Source: Mycolicibacter senuensis
Lineage (GTDB): Bacteria; Actinomycetota; Actinomycetes; Mycobacteriales; Mycobacteriaceae
DNA: 64,000 nt
Direction of reading: 5' to 3'
Assembly (NCBI RefSeq): GCF_002101885.1
Contig: NZ_LQPS01000047.1
Location: 62,001-126,000 of the forward strand
Shown: positions 1 to 8,377 of the stretch, in pieces
Numbering within the stretch: the first letter of the stretch is position 1
Layout of the letters: every line of letters starts with the position of its first letter
Program-made: the position numbers and the translations under genes
Notes under the pieces: model-generated
The model's input: the letters and a program-made list of their open reading frames with translations, nothing else
Database searches by the model: none
Told to the model about the DNA's origin: nothing

Positions 1-6
1 CGCTGA
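1..6 (+). CDS. 3' end of an upstream gene (two codons)
   Basis: The window opens with CGC TGA, and the TGA shares its last base with the nei start codon (TGATG). This looks like the end of a translationally coupled upstream gene. In M. tuberculosis the gene before nei is lhr, a large helicase, so lhr is the likely identity; that rests on synteny only. Confidence 0.45.
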   Translation, partial: R

Positions 7-764
7 TGCCCGAGGGTGACACCGTCTTCCACACCGCGGCCGTACTCCGCGATGCGTTGACCGGAAAAACGTTGACCCGCTGCGACATCCGGGTTCCCCG
101 CTATGCCGTCGTGGACCTCACCGGACAGCGGGTGGATGAGGTGATCAGCCGGGGCAAGCACCTGTTCATCCGGGTCGGGCAGGCCAGCATCCATTCGCAT
201 CTGAAGATGGAGGGCAGCTGGCGGGTTGGCTCCCCGGTGCGGAGGGGCCCGCTCGACCATCGGGTGCGAATCATCCTGGAGGCCGGAGATGTTCGCGCTC
301 TCGGCATCGATCTGGGGGTGCTGGAGGTGCTGGAGCGTGACCGCGACGGCGAGGCGGTCGCCCACCTGGGCCCGGACCTGCTCGGCCCCGACTGGGACCC
401 GGGCACCGCCGTCGCCAACCTGCTGGCCGAGCCGCAGCGCCCGCTGGCCGCGGCGCTGTTGGATCAGCGGGTGCTGGCCGGCATCGGCAATGTCTACTGC
501 AACGAATTGTGTTTCATCGTCGGACGATTGCCGACGTCCCCGGTTGCCGCGTTGACCGACCCGGCCCGGCTGGTGTCGCGGGCCCGAGAGATGCTGTGGG
601 CCAATCGGCTGCGGTGGGCGCGCTGCACCACCGGGGACACCCGGCCGGGACGCCAACTGTGGGTGTACGGCCGGGCCGGCAAGCCCTGCCGGCGCTGCGG
701 CACCGGGGTGGAATCGGACGGCGACGGCCGGATCAGTTTCTGGTGCGCCACCTGTCAGCGGTGA
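6..764 (+). CDS. nei: Endonuclease VIII-like DNA glycosylase (Nei)
   Basis: A 252-residue bifunctional DNA glycosylase/AP lyase of the Fpg/Nei family. It would remove oxidised bases from DNA and cut the backbone. The protein begins MPEGDT: after Met removal Pro2 is the Schiff-base nucleophile and Glu3 the acid. A conserved Lys51 lies in the ISRGKHLF motif. The C-terminal zinc finger uses Cys228, Cys231, Cys247 and Cys250. The starting ATG overlaps the stop of the upstream gene, which argues for coupling. It matches the position and length of M. tuberculosis Rv3297. A strong bidirectional hairpin follows the stop. Family assignment is firm; the exact lesion preference cannot be read from sequence. 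Confidence 0.93.
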   Translation: MPEGDTVFHTAAVLRDALTGKTLTRCDIRVPRYAVVDLTGQRVDEVISRGKHLFIRVGQASIHSHLKMEGSWRVGSPVRRGPLDHRVRIILEAGDVRALGIDLGVLEVLERDRDGEAVAHLGPDLLGPDWDPGTAVANLLAEPQRPLAAALLDQRVLAGIGNVYCNELCFIVGRLPTSPVAALTDPARLVSRAREMLWANRLRWARCTTGDTRPGRQLWVYGRAGKPCRRCGTGVESDGDGRISFWCATCQR

Positions 765-787
765 ACCACGGCCCGGCCAAGGCGGCA

Positions 788-821
788 CCCGACGCCCGGG
801 GTGATGACCCTGGGCGTCGGG
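788..821. terminator. Bidirectional hairpin between convergent nei and lipoprotein gene
   Basis: Arms 788-797 and 812-821 are perfectly complementary (10 bp). Another four pairs, one a G-T wobble, close a six-base loop at 802-807. It lies between the 3' ends of two convergent genes. No long T tract follows on either side, as is usual for mycobacterial terminators. Confidence 0.7.
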
Positions 822-861
822 CGTCGATATGCCTTAGCGAGGCGTCAGCGTCGCGGGCCGA

Positions 862-1296
862 TCACGGCCAGCCGCCACACCCCACGCCGGGCAGGCAGCC
901 GCCGCCGCCGCCGGGTCCGCCCCAGCCGGTCGGGCCGCCCGGGATCTGGCCACCGCCGCCGCCGGGCCCGCCGCCGCCGGTGGGTCCACCGGGGATCTCA
1001 CCGCCGCCACCGCCCGGCCCGCCGCCACCGGTGGGCCCGCCGGGAATCTGGCCGCCACCGCCCCCGGGGCCGCCGCCACCGGTCGGACCACCGGGGGCTC
1101 CGGGCTCCCCCGGGTGCTCCCCGGGTGGCACGCCGGGTGCCGGTTCCATCGGAGTGGTCTCCATCGTGGTGGTTGTGGTGGTCTCTGTCGTGGTGGTGCT
1201 GGTCGGCGCTTCTTCCGTGGTGCCGCTGCAACCCGCCGCCACCAGCGCCGCTGTGCTTCCGAGGACGGCGATCGCCATCCTTCCGTGTGCCTTCAT
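862..1296 (-). CDS. Thr-rich, Gly/Pro-repeat lipoprotein
   Basis: A 144-residue predicted exported lipoprotein of unknown function. I start it at the ATG at 1296, which has a GGGGAG ribosome site upstream and gives a proper lipoprotein signal: hydrophobic residues 7-20, then LVAAGC with Cys23 as the lipidated residue. A Thr/Glu stretch follows (about 26-50), then a Pro/Gly stretch, then four 17-residue Gly-rich repeats (69-136) of the type GGPTGGGGPGGGGGQIP, ending in a short Cys-containing tail. No catalytic domain is visible. The mature chain looks like an extended, flexible surface or wall spacer. In the longer reading frame the upstream residues are out of keeping with a signal peptide. 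Confidence 0.75.
   Translation of the reverse strand: MKAHGRMAIAVLGSTAALVAAGCSGTTEEAPTSTTTTETTTTTTMETTPMEPAPGVPPGEHPGEPGAPGGPTGGGGPGGGGGQIPGGPTGGGGPGGGGGEIPGGPTGGGGPGGGGGQIPGGPTGWGGPGGGGGCLPGVGCGGWP
889..1092 (-). repeat. Four tandem 51-bp repeats inside the lipoprotein gene
   Basis: Residues 69-136 of the lipoprotein are four consecutive 17-residue units, so the DNA is four near-identical 51-bp direct repeats in frame. The last unit diverges (GWGGP, CLP). Changes in copy number would keep the frame and only alter the length of the chain. Confidence 0.85.
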
Positions 1297-1346
1297 CAGA
1301 ATCAGACTCCCCTCTGCTCTGTCGTGCCTTCCTGTACCCGGCACGC

Positions 1347-2216
1347 TCAGCGCTGAAACGCGCGCCGGCTGACGAAGCAACGTGGCCGGTCAGACAACGG
1401 GTCGGTGAACTCGAGCCGCTGCGCCAGCAGTTGCAGCGGGGTGGAGAAGTCGTCTGGGGCGACCTCGACGATCTCCGGATAGAGCGGATCACCATCGATG
1501 GACAGGCCGAGCGAGGCCAGGTGCACCCGCAGTTGATGGGTGCGGCCGGTGCGCGGGGTCAGTCGGTAGCAGCCGTCTCCCAGCGCTTCGACCAGCGTTT
1601 CGGCGTTGGGTTCGCCGGGCTCCTCGCGGGCCTGCAGGCAGCCGCGCCGTTTGACGATCCGGTTGCGCACCAGCCGCGGAAACTCGCCGGTGGGCGGCGC
1701 TGACGAGCGCGCCAGGTACTGCTTGCGCACGGCCCCGCGGGCGAACAGCGTCTGATAGGGCCCGCGCAGCTCCCGGCGGGTGGTGAACAGCAGAACCCCG
1801 GCGGTGAGCCGGTCCAGGCGGTGCGCCGGGCTCAACTCGGGAAGTTCCAGCTCACGGCGCAGCCGCACCAGCGCCGTCTGGGCGACATGGCGGCCCCGGG
1901 GCATGGTCGACAGGAAATGCGGCTTGTCGACCACCACCAGGTCGTCGTCGCGGTGCAACACCGGGATCTCAAAGGGCACGGGAACCTCTATCGGCAGGTC
2001 CCGGTAGAGAAAGACGTGGCTTCCGGCCGGTAGCACCGTCGTCTCGTCGACGACGACACCGTCGGCGGTCACCACCTCACCGGCGGCCACCTTCGCCGCG
2101 GCCGCCGCACCGAAGCGGGCGCGCAGCTCAGCGGCCACCGGCCCGCCGTGCAGGCGGAGCCGGGCCGGGCCCAAGCCGTCGCGTACCGGCAGCGGGGCGG
2201 GACGTCGGCGGGTCAT
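1347..2216 (-). CDS. RluA-family RNA pseudouridine synthase
   Basis: A 289-residue pseudouridine synthase that would isomerise uridine in rRNA or tRNA. The catalytic motif AHRLDRLTAG is at 131-140 with Asp135 as the nucleophile. The downstream LxPRTGRTHQLRVHL motif is typical of the family. An S4-like N-terminal segment covers roughly 20-75. I chose the ATG at 2216 because a GAGGAG site sits 9 nt upstream; a longer open frame exists but its extra N-terminus is not family-like. It corresponds to M. tuberculosis Rv3300c by order and type. The RNA target is unknown. Confidence 0.88.
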   Translation of the reverse strand: MTRRRPAPLPVRDGLGPARLRLHGGPVAAELRARFGAAAAAKVAAGEVVTADGVVVDETTVLPAGSHVFLYRDLPIEVPVPFEIPVLHRDDDLVVVDKPHFLSTMPRGRHVAQTALVRLRRELELPELSPAHRLDRLTAGVLLFTTRRELRGPYQTLFARGAVRKQYLARSSAPPTGEFPRLVRNRIVKRRGCLQAREEPGEPNAETLVEALGDGCYRLTPRTGRTHQLRVHLASLGLSIDGDPLYPEIVEVAPDDFSTPLQLLAQRLEFTDPLSDRPRCFVSRRAFQR

Positions 2217-2339
2217 CGCGGGGGCTCCTCGGGTTTCGGCACATCCGGCGCTTCCGGTAGGTGCCGTGAGTGTATCCCCGTACGGCTCATTGTTCACTGT
2301 AATCACTTGAGCCACTGCGGTTTTGCCTGTGGATAAATT

Positions 2340-2368
2340 CTGCAACCGTCGTACCGAATCGCTAGAAT
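2340..2368 (+). promoter_or_regulatory. Promoter of the HNH gene, leaderless
   Basis: TAGAAT at 2363-2368 ends six bases before the ATG at 2375. A weak -35 (CTGCAA, 2340-2345) lies 17 bases upstream. The transcript should start at or next to the start codon. Confidence 0.55.
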
Positions 2369-2374
2369 TAGCAC

Positions 2375-3751
2375 ATGCGTTCGAATGATCGGGAAGAAAT
2401 CGTCGAGGTGTTCGACGCTCTTTCGGCCGATCTGGATCGGGCCATGGACCTGGACTTCTCGGCGCTGACCCCACCCGAATGCGTGGCACTGTTGCGGCGC
2501 TGCGAGGAATTGCGCCGCCGACTGCCGGCCGTGGAGCATCCGATGGTCAACCAAGTCGCCGCCACCGACACCGACGAACTGGGCGGCAAACCCCGCTGGG
2601 TGCTCGCCGACGAACTCGGCATCACCCGCGGGGAAGCCAGGCGCCGCATCGACGAGGCCGCCGACCTGGGACCGCGGCGCACCCTGACCGGCGAACCTCT
2701 GGCTCCGGTGCTGCCCGCGGTGGCCGCCGCCCAACGGAAAGGGCGACTCGGGGCCGAGCACATCGCGGTGATCCGCTCCCTGTTCGACTACCTGCCCGAG
2801 AGCATCGATGCGGGCACGCTGGCCCAGGCCGAGCAGCATCTCAGCGACCTGGCCGCCCACCATCGGCCCGACGAACTTGCCAAACTCGCCCAACGCGTCG
2901 CCGACTACCTGCGCCCCGACGGCAACCACACCGACAACGAGCAACGCGCCAAACGACGCGGCATCACCGTCGGCCCCCAAGATCGCGACGGCATGTCCGC
3001 GATCAAAGGCCACCTCGACCCGCACGCCCGCGCCGCCCTCGATGCCGTGCTGGCCCACTGGGCCGCCCCGGGCAGGTGCAACCCCGCCGATGAGACCCCG
3101 TGCCTGTCCGGCACCCCCTCACAGGCCCATATCGACAACGACCGCCGCTCAGCTGCGCAACGCAACCACGACGCCCTGGCAGCCATGGCCACCAACCTGC
3201 TGGCCTCCGGTGAACTGGGCAGCCATCACGGGGTGCCCGCCACCATCGTCGTGTCGCTGAGCCTGGCCGAACTCGAAGCCGCCGCCGGCAAAGCCACCAC
3301 CGCCGGCGGCACCTGGCTGCCCCTGCACGACGTGATCGCACTGGCCTCCCACGCGCATCACTACCTACGCCTCTACGACGGCGCCAAACAGATCGCGCTG
3401 TTTCACACCAAACGACTCGCCAACCCCGGGCAGCGCTTGGTGCTCTACGACACCGAACGCGGCTGCACGCACCCGGGCTGCACCGTGCCCGCCCAGCTCA
3501 CCGAGGTGCACCACAACCACGACTACGCCCAGCACCCCCGCACCGACATCGACGACCTCACCCTGCGCTGCGGGCCGCACCATCGGCTGCTGTCCGGCGG
3601 CTGGCGCACCCGCAAGCGCGCCGACGGGGTGATCGAGACGCTGCCCCCTGCGCACCTCGACCGTGGCCGACCGCGCACGAACAGCTATCACCACCCGGAG
3701 AAGCTGCTGCGCGACAGCGCCGACGGCGACGACGATCCCGAGCATCCGTAG
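2375..3751 (+). CDS. DUF222 / HNH endonuclease of the 13E12 repeat family
   Basis: A 458-residue protein with the layout of the mycobacterial 13E12 family: an all-helical DUF222 region over most of the chain and a C-terminal HNH nuclease motif. The HNH region includes CTHPGC (zinc-type cysteines), the pair HH in TEVHHNHDY, and CGPHHRLL near residues 365-415. These proteins are multicopy in mycobacteria and often sit in REP13E12 elements, but I see no flanking repeats or attachment site here. The predicted promoter makes it leaderless. Its substrate and role, whether mobile nuclease, domesticated nuclease or toxin, are not established. Confidence 0.88.
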   Translation: MRSNDREEIVEVFDALSADLDRAMDLDFSALTPPECVALLRRCEELRRRLPAVEHPMVNQVAATDTDELGGKPRWVLADELGITRGEARRRIDEAADLGPRRTLTGEPLAPVLPAVAAAQRKGRLGAEHIAVIRSLFDYLPESIDAGTLAQAEQHLSDLAAHHRPDELAKLAQRVADYLRPDGNHTDNEQRAKRRGITVGPQDRDGMSAIKGHLDPHARAALDAVLAHWAAPGRCNPADETPCLSGTPSQAHIDNDRRSAAQRNHDALAAMATNLLASGELGSHHGVPATIVVSLSLAELEAAAGKATTAGGTWLPLHDVIALASHAHHYLRLYDGAKQIALFHTKRLANPGQRLVLYDTERGCTHPGCTVPAQLTEVHHNHDYAQHPRTDIDDLTLRCGPHHRLLSGGWRTRKRADGVIETLPPAHLDRGRPRTNSYHHPEKLLRDSADGDDDPEHP

Positions 3752-3789
3752 CGGTGGCCAGGTGCGCGAATATCCCTGCGCACCAAAGA

Positions 3790-3827
3790 CACATCGGCCA
3801 CAACCGTCGGGGGTTGTGGCCGATGTG
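3790..3827. terminator. Bidirectional terminator hairpin
   Basis: Arms 3790-3805 and 3812-3827 form a perfect 16-bp stem with a six-base loop (GTCGGG). It sits between the convergent ends of the HNH gene and the secreted-protein gene at 3854-4801. Confidence 0.8.
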
Positions 3828-3853
3828 GCTTATTGGGTGCTGACTACTCCGGC

Positions 3854-4801
3854 TTAGCCGGCGTCGTCGCCGAGGCCGAGCATGTCCCAGATGCCCAGGC
3901 CGCCCAGGAAGTCGGTCAGCGTGGTGTCGTCGGTCACCGGGTCGGCGCCAACACCGAGCAGGCTGGTCAGCAGACCGCCCAGCGTCTGGTCACCCAGGGA
4001 TCCGTCGCCGGCCGGGTCCATGATCGAGGTGCCGAGCTTGATGCTGTCGAGGAAGTCGTCCCAGCCAGCGCCGAGTTGCTCCGGGCTGATGCCCATCAGG
4101 CTCGCGATGGTGGCGTCACCGAAGCCGTTGTCGTCCAACAGCGAGTTGATCGTGGTGTCGCCGTCGATCCCCAACATGTCACCGAGCAGGTCTGCCACGG
4201 ACGTATCCGGTGTCACGTCGATGCCGAGGAACGCCAGGTTCAGCAGACCGACGTACGGGCCGAACCCGAGTGCGGTCAGCAGGTCGCCGATGTCGGTGTT
4301 GATGCCGTCAGCCCCGCCGATGAAGCCGCCGATCAAGCCGAGGAGCGGTATATCTCCCAATGGGGCTGTGCCGTCGCCGGCAGGAAGTTCCACGTCATTC
4401 AGCAGGGCGGTGAGGTCGGTGGAGAGCAGGCCCATAGTGGCTGCGTCCAGCGACACGTTGTCCGGGTTCAGGTTCGCCAGCAGGACGCTCAGCTCCGAGG
4501 CGGCGTTGACCGGACTGGTCTCCGTTCCGAACAGACCCAGCACCTCGCCCATATTCCCGAACCCGAGCTGGTCAAGTAGGAACTGGAGGCTGCCGACAAA
4601 GTCGGTGATCACGGGCGCGGGGTCGGCGGTCAGCACGTAGTCGTGATGCACCGATGCGGACAGGCTGCTCGCAACCGTCGGAGCAACGGCCGCGCCCCCC
4701 AGCAAAGCCGCACCGGCCAAGGCGGTGCTGGCTGCGAATACGCCGGCTTTCGTCATGAAGCCACGCGGCTCCGTTGGCGTCGCAATGGAAAGAGTTGACA
4801 T
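3854..4801 (-). CDS. Acidic secreted protein with DxT(L/I/V)xxLL repeats, paralogue 1
   Basis: A 315-residue protein with no domain I recognise. Residues 16-48 form an export signal (TKAG, then an Ala/Leu core). The mature part is strongly acidic with almost no Lys/Arg. It contains a recurring motif of about eight residues: DTSVADLL, DTTINSLL, DATIASLM, DQTLGGLL and DTTLTDFL. It is clearly related to the neighbour at 5285-6316. Both share the signal core (TKxGxxAAxTxLAGAxLxG), a DPxG...GDQTLGxLLxS segment near the C-terminus, and the same order of repeats. The start at 4801 has a GGGGGG site and gives the same N-terminal length as the paralogue. I infer a cell-surface or secreted structural role but have no evidence for one. 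Confidence 0.78.
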   Translation of the reverse strand: MSTLSIATPTEPRGFMTKAGVFAASTALAGAALLGGAAVAPTVASSLSASVHHDYVLTADPAPVITDFVGSLQFLLDQLGFGNMGEVLGLFGTETSPVNAASELSVLLANLNPDNVSLDAATMGLLSTDLTALLNDVELPAGDGTAPLGDIPLLGLIGGFIGGADGINTDIGDLLTALGFGPYVGLLNLAFLGIDVTPDTSVADLLGDMLGIDGDTTINSLLDDNGFGDATIASLMGISPEQLGAGWDDFLDSIKLGTSIMDPAGDGSLGDQTLGGLLTSLLGVGADPVTDDTTLTDFLGGLGIWDMLGLGDDAG

Positions 4802-5233
4802 GTAACAGGCCCCCCTTCAGGGATCGGAATAATTCATGAAGTGATTTCCCACAACAGGGATTAACTTAAGCTGTCCTCAGCCTCGTGTCAATAGCCTCTC
4901 GATATTTTCCGTTGCGTCAGCAACCGGAGCTGGCAGGAAATTTCCAGTTCAGGTGCGCTATCAGCGAACTAGTGAGACAGTCGTGGTAGATGTACAGACT
5001 TCATGTGCGATAACAGATCACTTAGGGTTTTCTAGGTTTTCATCCGAGCGGACCGGCTAAAGTCAGCCGCAATAGCGGCCCTGTGCTAACACCCGGAAAT
5101 AACGGTCAAACGGTATGAAGTTAATGCCCAGAAATACCGTTGAACAGAACGGTATGAGCGAAATACGCACCACGTCGGGGGCATTCTCCAGCAAACGTCG
5201 ACTACCGGCCGGCCACGATGGGCGGGAAACAGG
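4802..5233. other. Gene-free spacer upstream of secreted paralogue 1
   Basis: About 430 bases, visibly more AT-rich than the rest of the window, with no convincing reading frame. It contains the upstream region of the gene starting at 4801 and a cluster of AACGGT motifs (listed separately). I could not identify a clear -35/-10 pair. Confidence 0.6.
5101..5155. repeat. Cluster of four AACGGT motifs, two of them an inverted repeat
   Basis: AACGGT occurs at 5101 and 5109 and again at 5148, and in inverted orientation at 5136-5141. The last two form an 8-bp perfect inverted repeat (5134-5141 and 5148-5155) around a six-base spacer. The layout suggests a binding site for a dimeric regulator, or a remnant palindrome. 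No known regulator is assigned. Confidence 0.45.
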
Positions 5234-5263
5234 ACCGCGCCCGGCCAGCTGGCCGGGCGCGGT
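5234..5263 (-). terminator. Terminator downstream of secreted paralogue 2
   Basis: A perfect 30-base palindrome rich in G and C. It starts 22 bases beyond the stop of the minus-strand gene at 5285-6316. On the minus strand it is followed by a short T-containing run (CTGTTT). Confidence 0.65.
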
Positions 5264-5284
5264 TGGTCTGGAGCGCGGTCCTCG

Positions 5285-6316
5285 CTATGAGAACAGCAGG
5301 CCGAAGGCCTCTAAGATCTCGACGATCGGTGTTTCACCGGTGATCGTCAGGGCGCTGTCCTCGGGCAGGAAGCTGCTCAGCAGGGTGCCCAGCGTCTGGT
5401 CGCCCCAGATTAGGCCCGACGGGTCCAGGAACGTGCCGCCGAACGGGAACTGGGAGACGTATTCATCCCAGGTCTGGTTGGGTGTCATGCCGAACAGCAG
5501 CCCCAGGGTCGCATCGTCCATGGTGGTGCTGTTGGTCGCGCTGACCGGGAGCGTGTGCAGGTATTCGCCGAGGGTGGTGGCATCCAAGTGTTTCGGGCCC
5601 CCCATCAGCGGATCCCAGTCGACATCCCGGGTGTTCACTCCCAGTATCCCGGTCAACCAGTCCTCCAGCGAGCTGCCGACGTTCAGCTCGGGATGGCTGC
5701 AGCCGAGCAGGCCGCAGTTCATGATGTTCAGGTTTTCCAGGCCGAGCAGATTGATCGCGCTTCCCCACTGGCTGAGCAAAGAACCCAAGCCCACCGCGTT
5801 GGCCAGATCTTGCAGCGAGTGCTCGCCGGCGCCGTCCCCGAGCACCACATCGATCAGGTCGCCGAGGTCGACGTTGCCGATCGGGACGCCATCCACCAGC
5901 CAGTCGCTGCCGAAGCCGAGCAGGGACTCAGCGGTGGCGCTGTAGAGCGGAACGTCCAGCGGCATCCCGAAGATCTCGGTGAGACCGTTCAGGGTGGTGT
6001 GATCGGGATTCATGGCGGCCAGGAAGTCCGCCACCGACGAGTCGATGTTGAAGGCCCCGGTGCCGAACCCGCCCAGCATGTCGTTGAGGTCGCCCATGCC
6101 CCACTCGTCGAGCAGGGCCTGCAGGCTCTCGGCGAAGGTCGGGAAATCAACCAGCACTACGTTGGCGTGCTGCGCCGCGAACGGCAGCCCGGGAAGCTCG
6201 GTCCCCACCGCCGCGACACCGAACAGGCCGGCTCCCGCAAGAACGGTGGCCGCGGCCAGTGTGCCGCTTTTCGTCGCCAGCGCGTGCTGGCGCGCCCCCC
6301 CGAAAACCTCCGACAT
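5285..6316 (-). CDS. Acidic secreted protein with DxT(L/I/V)xxLL repeats, paralogue 2
   Basis: A 343-residue paralogue of the protein at 3854-4801. The start at 6316 has an AAGG site 8 nt upstream and aligns the N-terminus with the paralogue. The signal-like segment spans about 14-45 and ends in an Ala/Gly-rich stretch. Repeats of the same type appear: DSSVADFL, NVDLGDLI, DATLGLL and DQTLGTLL. It differs by a central insertion that contains a Cys pair (NCGLLGC). The mature chain is acidic and rich in Leu, Asp and Gly. Function unknown. It has the best sigma-70-type promoter in the window (6370-6398) and a strong terminator, so it is probably well expressed as a single gene. Confidence 0.78.
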   Translation of the reverse strand: MSEVFGGARQHALATKSGTLAAATVLAGAGLFGVAAVGTELPGLPFAAQHANVVLVDFPTFAESLQALLDEWGMGDLNDMLGGFGTGAFNIDSSVADFLAAMNPDHTTLNGLTEIFGMPLDVPLYSATAESLLGFGSDWLVDGVPIGNVDLGDLIDVVLGDGAGEHSLQDLANAVGLGSLLSQWGSAINLLGLENLNIMNCGLLGCSHPELNVGSSLEDWLTGILGVNTRDVDWDPLMGGPKHLDATTLGEYLHTLPVSATNSTTMDDATLGLLFGMTPNQTWDEYVSQFPFGGTFLDPSGLIWGDQTLGTLLSSFLPEDSALTITGETPIVEILEAFGLLFS

Positions 6317-6369
6317 GAACCACACCTTCCGCGTACCCGGATCCCCCATGTGATCCAGCTGATGGAAGG

Positions 6370-6398
6370 AAAATAATTGCCCTTTAAATAACTGTCAA
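6370..6398 (-). promoter_or_regulatory. Strong housekeeping promoter for secreted paralogue 2
   Basis: On the minus strand TTGACA (6398-6393), a 17-base spacer and TATTTT (6375-6370). Both hexamers fit the SigA consensus closely. The start codon is about 45 bases beyond the expected transcription start. Confidence 0.75.
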
Positions 6399-6473
6399 AT
6401 ATAAGTTAACGCCTATTTCAGACTTAATGCACGGTTTTTTCGCGGAGCCGTTCCCGGAGTAATGGATCCGGGT

Positions 6474-8186
6474 TTATGGAAGCGGAATCGGTTCCAGAAT
6501 CTCTGTCCTGGCTTCGGGCGCCCTCGCCCGCAGCGCGTCCGCCGAGGCGTCATCGGGCTGTTCCTGCGACAGGATCTCGGCCTCCACCCGGGCGGCGTAG
6601 TTAGCCACCTCCGCGTCCACCGCGGCGTCGTCCCAGCCGAGCACCGACGCCATCACCTCGGCGACGTCGCGGGCGCAGTTCACCCCGCGATGGGCGTACT
6701 CGATGGAGATGCGGGTCCGGCGGGCCAGCACGTCCTCCAGGTGCAGTGCACCCTCGGCCGCGGCCGCATAGGCGACCTCCACCTTCAGGTAGGTGGGCGC
6801 CTCGGCGATCGGGTCCAGCAGCTCCGGCCGGTCCGCGGCCAGCGCCAGCACGTCGTGGATCAGCGAGCCGTACCGGTCCAGCAGGTGGCGCACCCGGTAC
6901 GGGTGCAGATTCTGCTCGGCGCCGACGTGCTCGGCCTGGTTGACCAGCGCGAAGTAGCCGTCGGCACCCAGCAGCGGCACCTTCTCGGTGATCGTCGGCG
7001 CCACCCGGGTCGGGATGAACTCGGCGGCGGCGTCGATCGCGTCGGCGGCCATCACCCGGTAGGTGGTGTACTTGCCGCCGGCGATCGCCACCAGGCCCGG
7101 CGCCGGCACGGCCACCGCGTGCTCCCGCGACAGCTTGGAGGTGTCGTCGTTCTCCCCGGCCAGCAGCGGCCGCAGCCCGGCATAGACGCCCTCGATGTCG
7201 GCGTGGCTCAGCGGGGTGGCCAGCGCCGTGTTGACGTTGGTCAGCAGGTAGTCGATGTCGGCCTTGGTGGCCGCCGGGTGGGCCAGGTCGAGGTTCCAGT
7301 CGGTGTCGGTGGTGCCGACGATCCAGTGCGTGCCCCACGGGATCACGAACAGCACCGACTTCTCGGTGCGCAGGATGATCGCCGCCTCGGACACGATCCG
7401 GTCCCGCGGCACCACGATGTGCACGCCCTTGGACGCCCGCACGTGGAACCGGCCACGCTGACGCGACAGCGCCTGGATCTCGTCGGTCCACACCCCGGTG
7501 GCGTTGACCACCACATGCCCGCGCACCTCGGTCGTCGCGCCGTTCTCGGAATCGCGCACCGTCACCCCGGTCACCCGGTCGCCTTCGCGCAACATCCCCA
7601 CCACCTGGGTGGAGGTGCGGATCACCGCGCCGTAGTGCGCGGCGGTGCGCCCGACGGTCAGGGTGTGCCGGGCGTCGTCGACGACGGTGTCGTAGTAACG
7701 GATGCCGCCGATCAGCGCGCTGCGCTTGAGCCCCGGGCACAACCGCAGCGCGCCGGCGCGGGTCAGATGCCGTTGCGCGGGAACCGATTTCGCCCCGCCC
7801 AGCTGATCGTAGAGGAAGATCCCGGCGGCCACATACGGCCGCTCCCACCACCGGTTGGTCAGCGGATAGAGGAACGGCAGCGGTTTGACCAGGTGCGGCG
7901 CCAGCGTGGTCAGCGACAGTTCGCGTTCGTGCAGCGCCTCGCGCACCAGGCCGAACTCCAGCTGTTCGAGGTAGCGCAGCCCGCCGTGGAACATCTTCGA
8001 GCTCCGGCTCGACGTTCCGGCGGCGAAGTCCCGCGCCTCGACCAGTGCGACCCGCAGGCCGCGGGTGGCGGCATCCAGCGCGCAGCCGGTGCCCACCACA
8101 CCGCCGCCGACCACCACTACGTCGAACTGCTCGGTGCCGAGTCGCTCCCAGGCTTGTGCTCGTTGGTCAGGTCCCAGCGTGCTCAC
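6474..8186 (-). CDS. glpD2: Glycerol-3-phosphate dehydrogenase (GlpD2-like)
   Basis: A 570-residue FAD-dependent dehydrogenase that would oxidise sn-glycerol 3-phosphate to dihydroxyacetone phosphate and pass electrons to the membrane quinone pool. The FAD-binding GGGVVGTG is at 27-34, followed by the GlpD hallmark region GTSSRSSKMFHGGLRYL (56-72). The C-terminal cap domain, with GGKYTTYRVMA, is present. It corresponds to M. tuberculosis Rv3302c in order and size. The GTG start at 8186 is 7 nt after a TAGCCT box, so the mRNA is probably leaderless. Confidence 0.93.
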   Translation of the reverse strand: MSTLGPDQRAQAWERLGTEQFDVVVVGGGVVGTGCALDAATRGLRVALVEARDFAAGTSSRSSKMFHGGLRYLEQLEFGLVREALHERELSLTTLAPHLVKPLPFLYPLTNRWWERPYVAAGIFLYDQLGGAKSVPAQRHLTRAGALRLCPGLKRSALIGGIRYYDTVVDDARHTLTVGRTAAHYGAVIRTSTQVVGMLREGDRVTGVTVRDSENGATTEVRGHVVVNATGVWTDEIQALSRQRGRFHVRASKGVHIVVPRDRIVSEAAIILRTEKSVLFVIPWGTHWIVGTTDTDWNLDLAHPAATKADIDYLLTNVNTALATPLSHADIEGVYAGLRPLLAGENDDTSKLSREHAVAVPAPGLVAIAGGKYTTYRVMAADAIDAAAEFIPTRVAPTITEKVPLLGADGYFALVNQAEHVGAEQNLHPYRVRHLLDRYGSLIHDVLALAADRPELLDPIAEAPTYLKVEVAYAAAAEGALHLEDVLARRTRISIEYAHRGVNCARDVAEVMASVLGWDDAAVDAEVANYAARVEAEILSQEQPDDASADALRARAPEARTEILEPIPLP

Positions 8187-8193
8187 GCCTGCC

Positions 8194-8199
8194 AGGCTA
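8194..8199 (-). promoter_or_regulatory. -10 box of glpD2 (leaderless)
   Basis: TAGCCT on the minus strand, seven bases before the GTG start of glpD2. Confidence 0.5.
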
Positions 8200-8377
8200 C
8201 GTGGCGCCCCGCGTCGCGCGGGTGTGACACCGGCCGCTACTCACCGCCGACACCGACCGACGCCCGGCCCGGCGAAACCAGTTCCGCTGACCGGTAGCGC
8301 AGCAGTGTCGGCGATCTCTCTTAGGATCGTGCCCAGTGCTGGTCGGGTTCAGCCGCGGCCACAAGCGGGGAGGCCAC

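Noticed and set aside
889..1092. CRISPR array
   Set aside because: The repeats are contiguous 51-bp coding units without spacers.
2375..3751. Mobile element carrying the HNH gene
   Set aside because: I found no flanking direct or inverted repeats, integrase or att-like site; only the gene family itself hints at mobility.
6462..8297. A 611-residue plus-strand open frame opposite glpD2
   Set aside because: glpD2 is unmistakable on the other strand; the frame is a codon-bias shadow.
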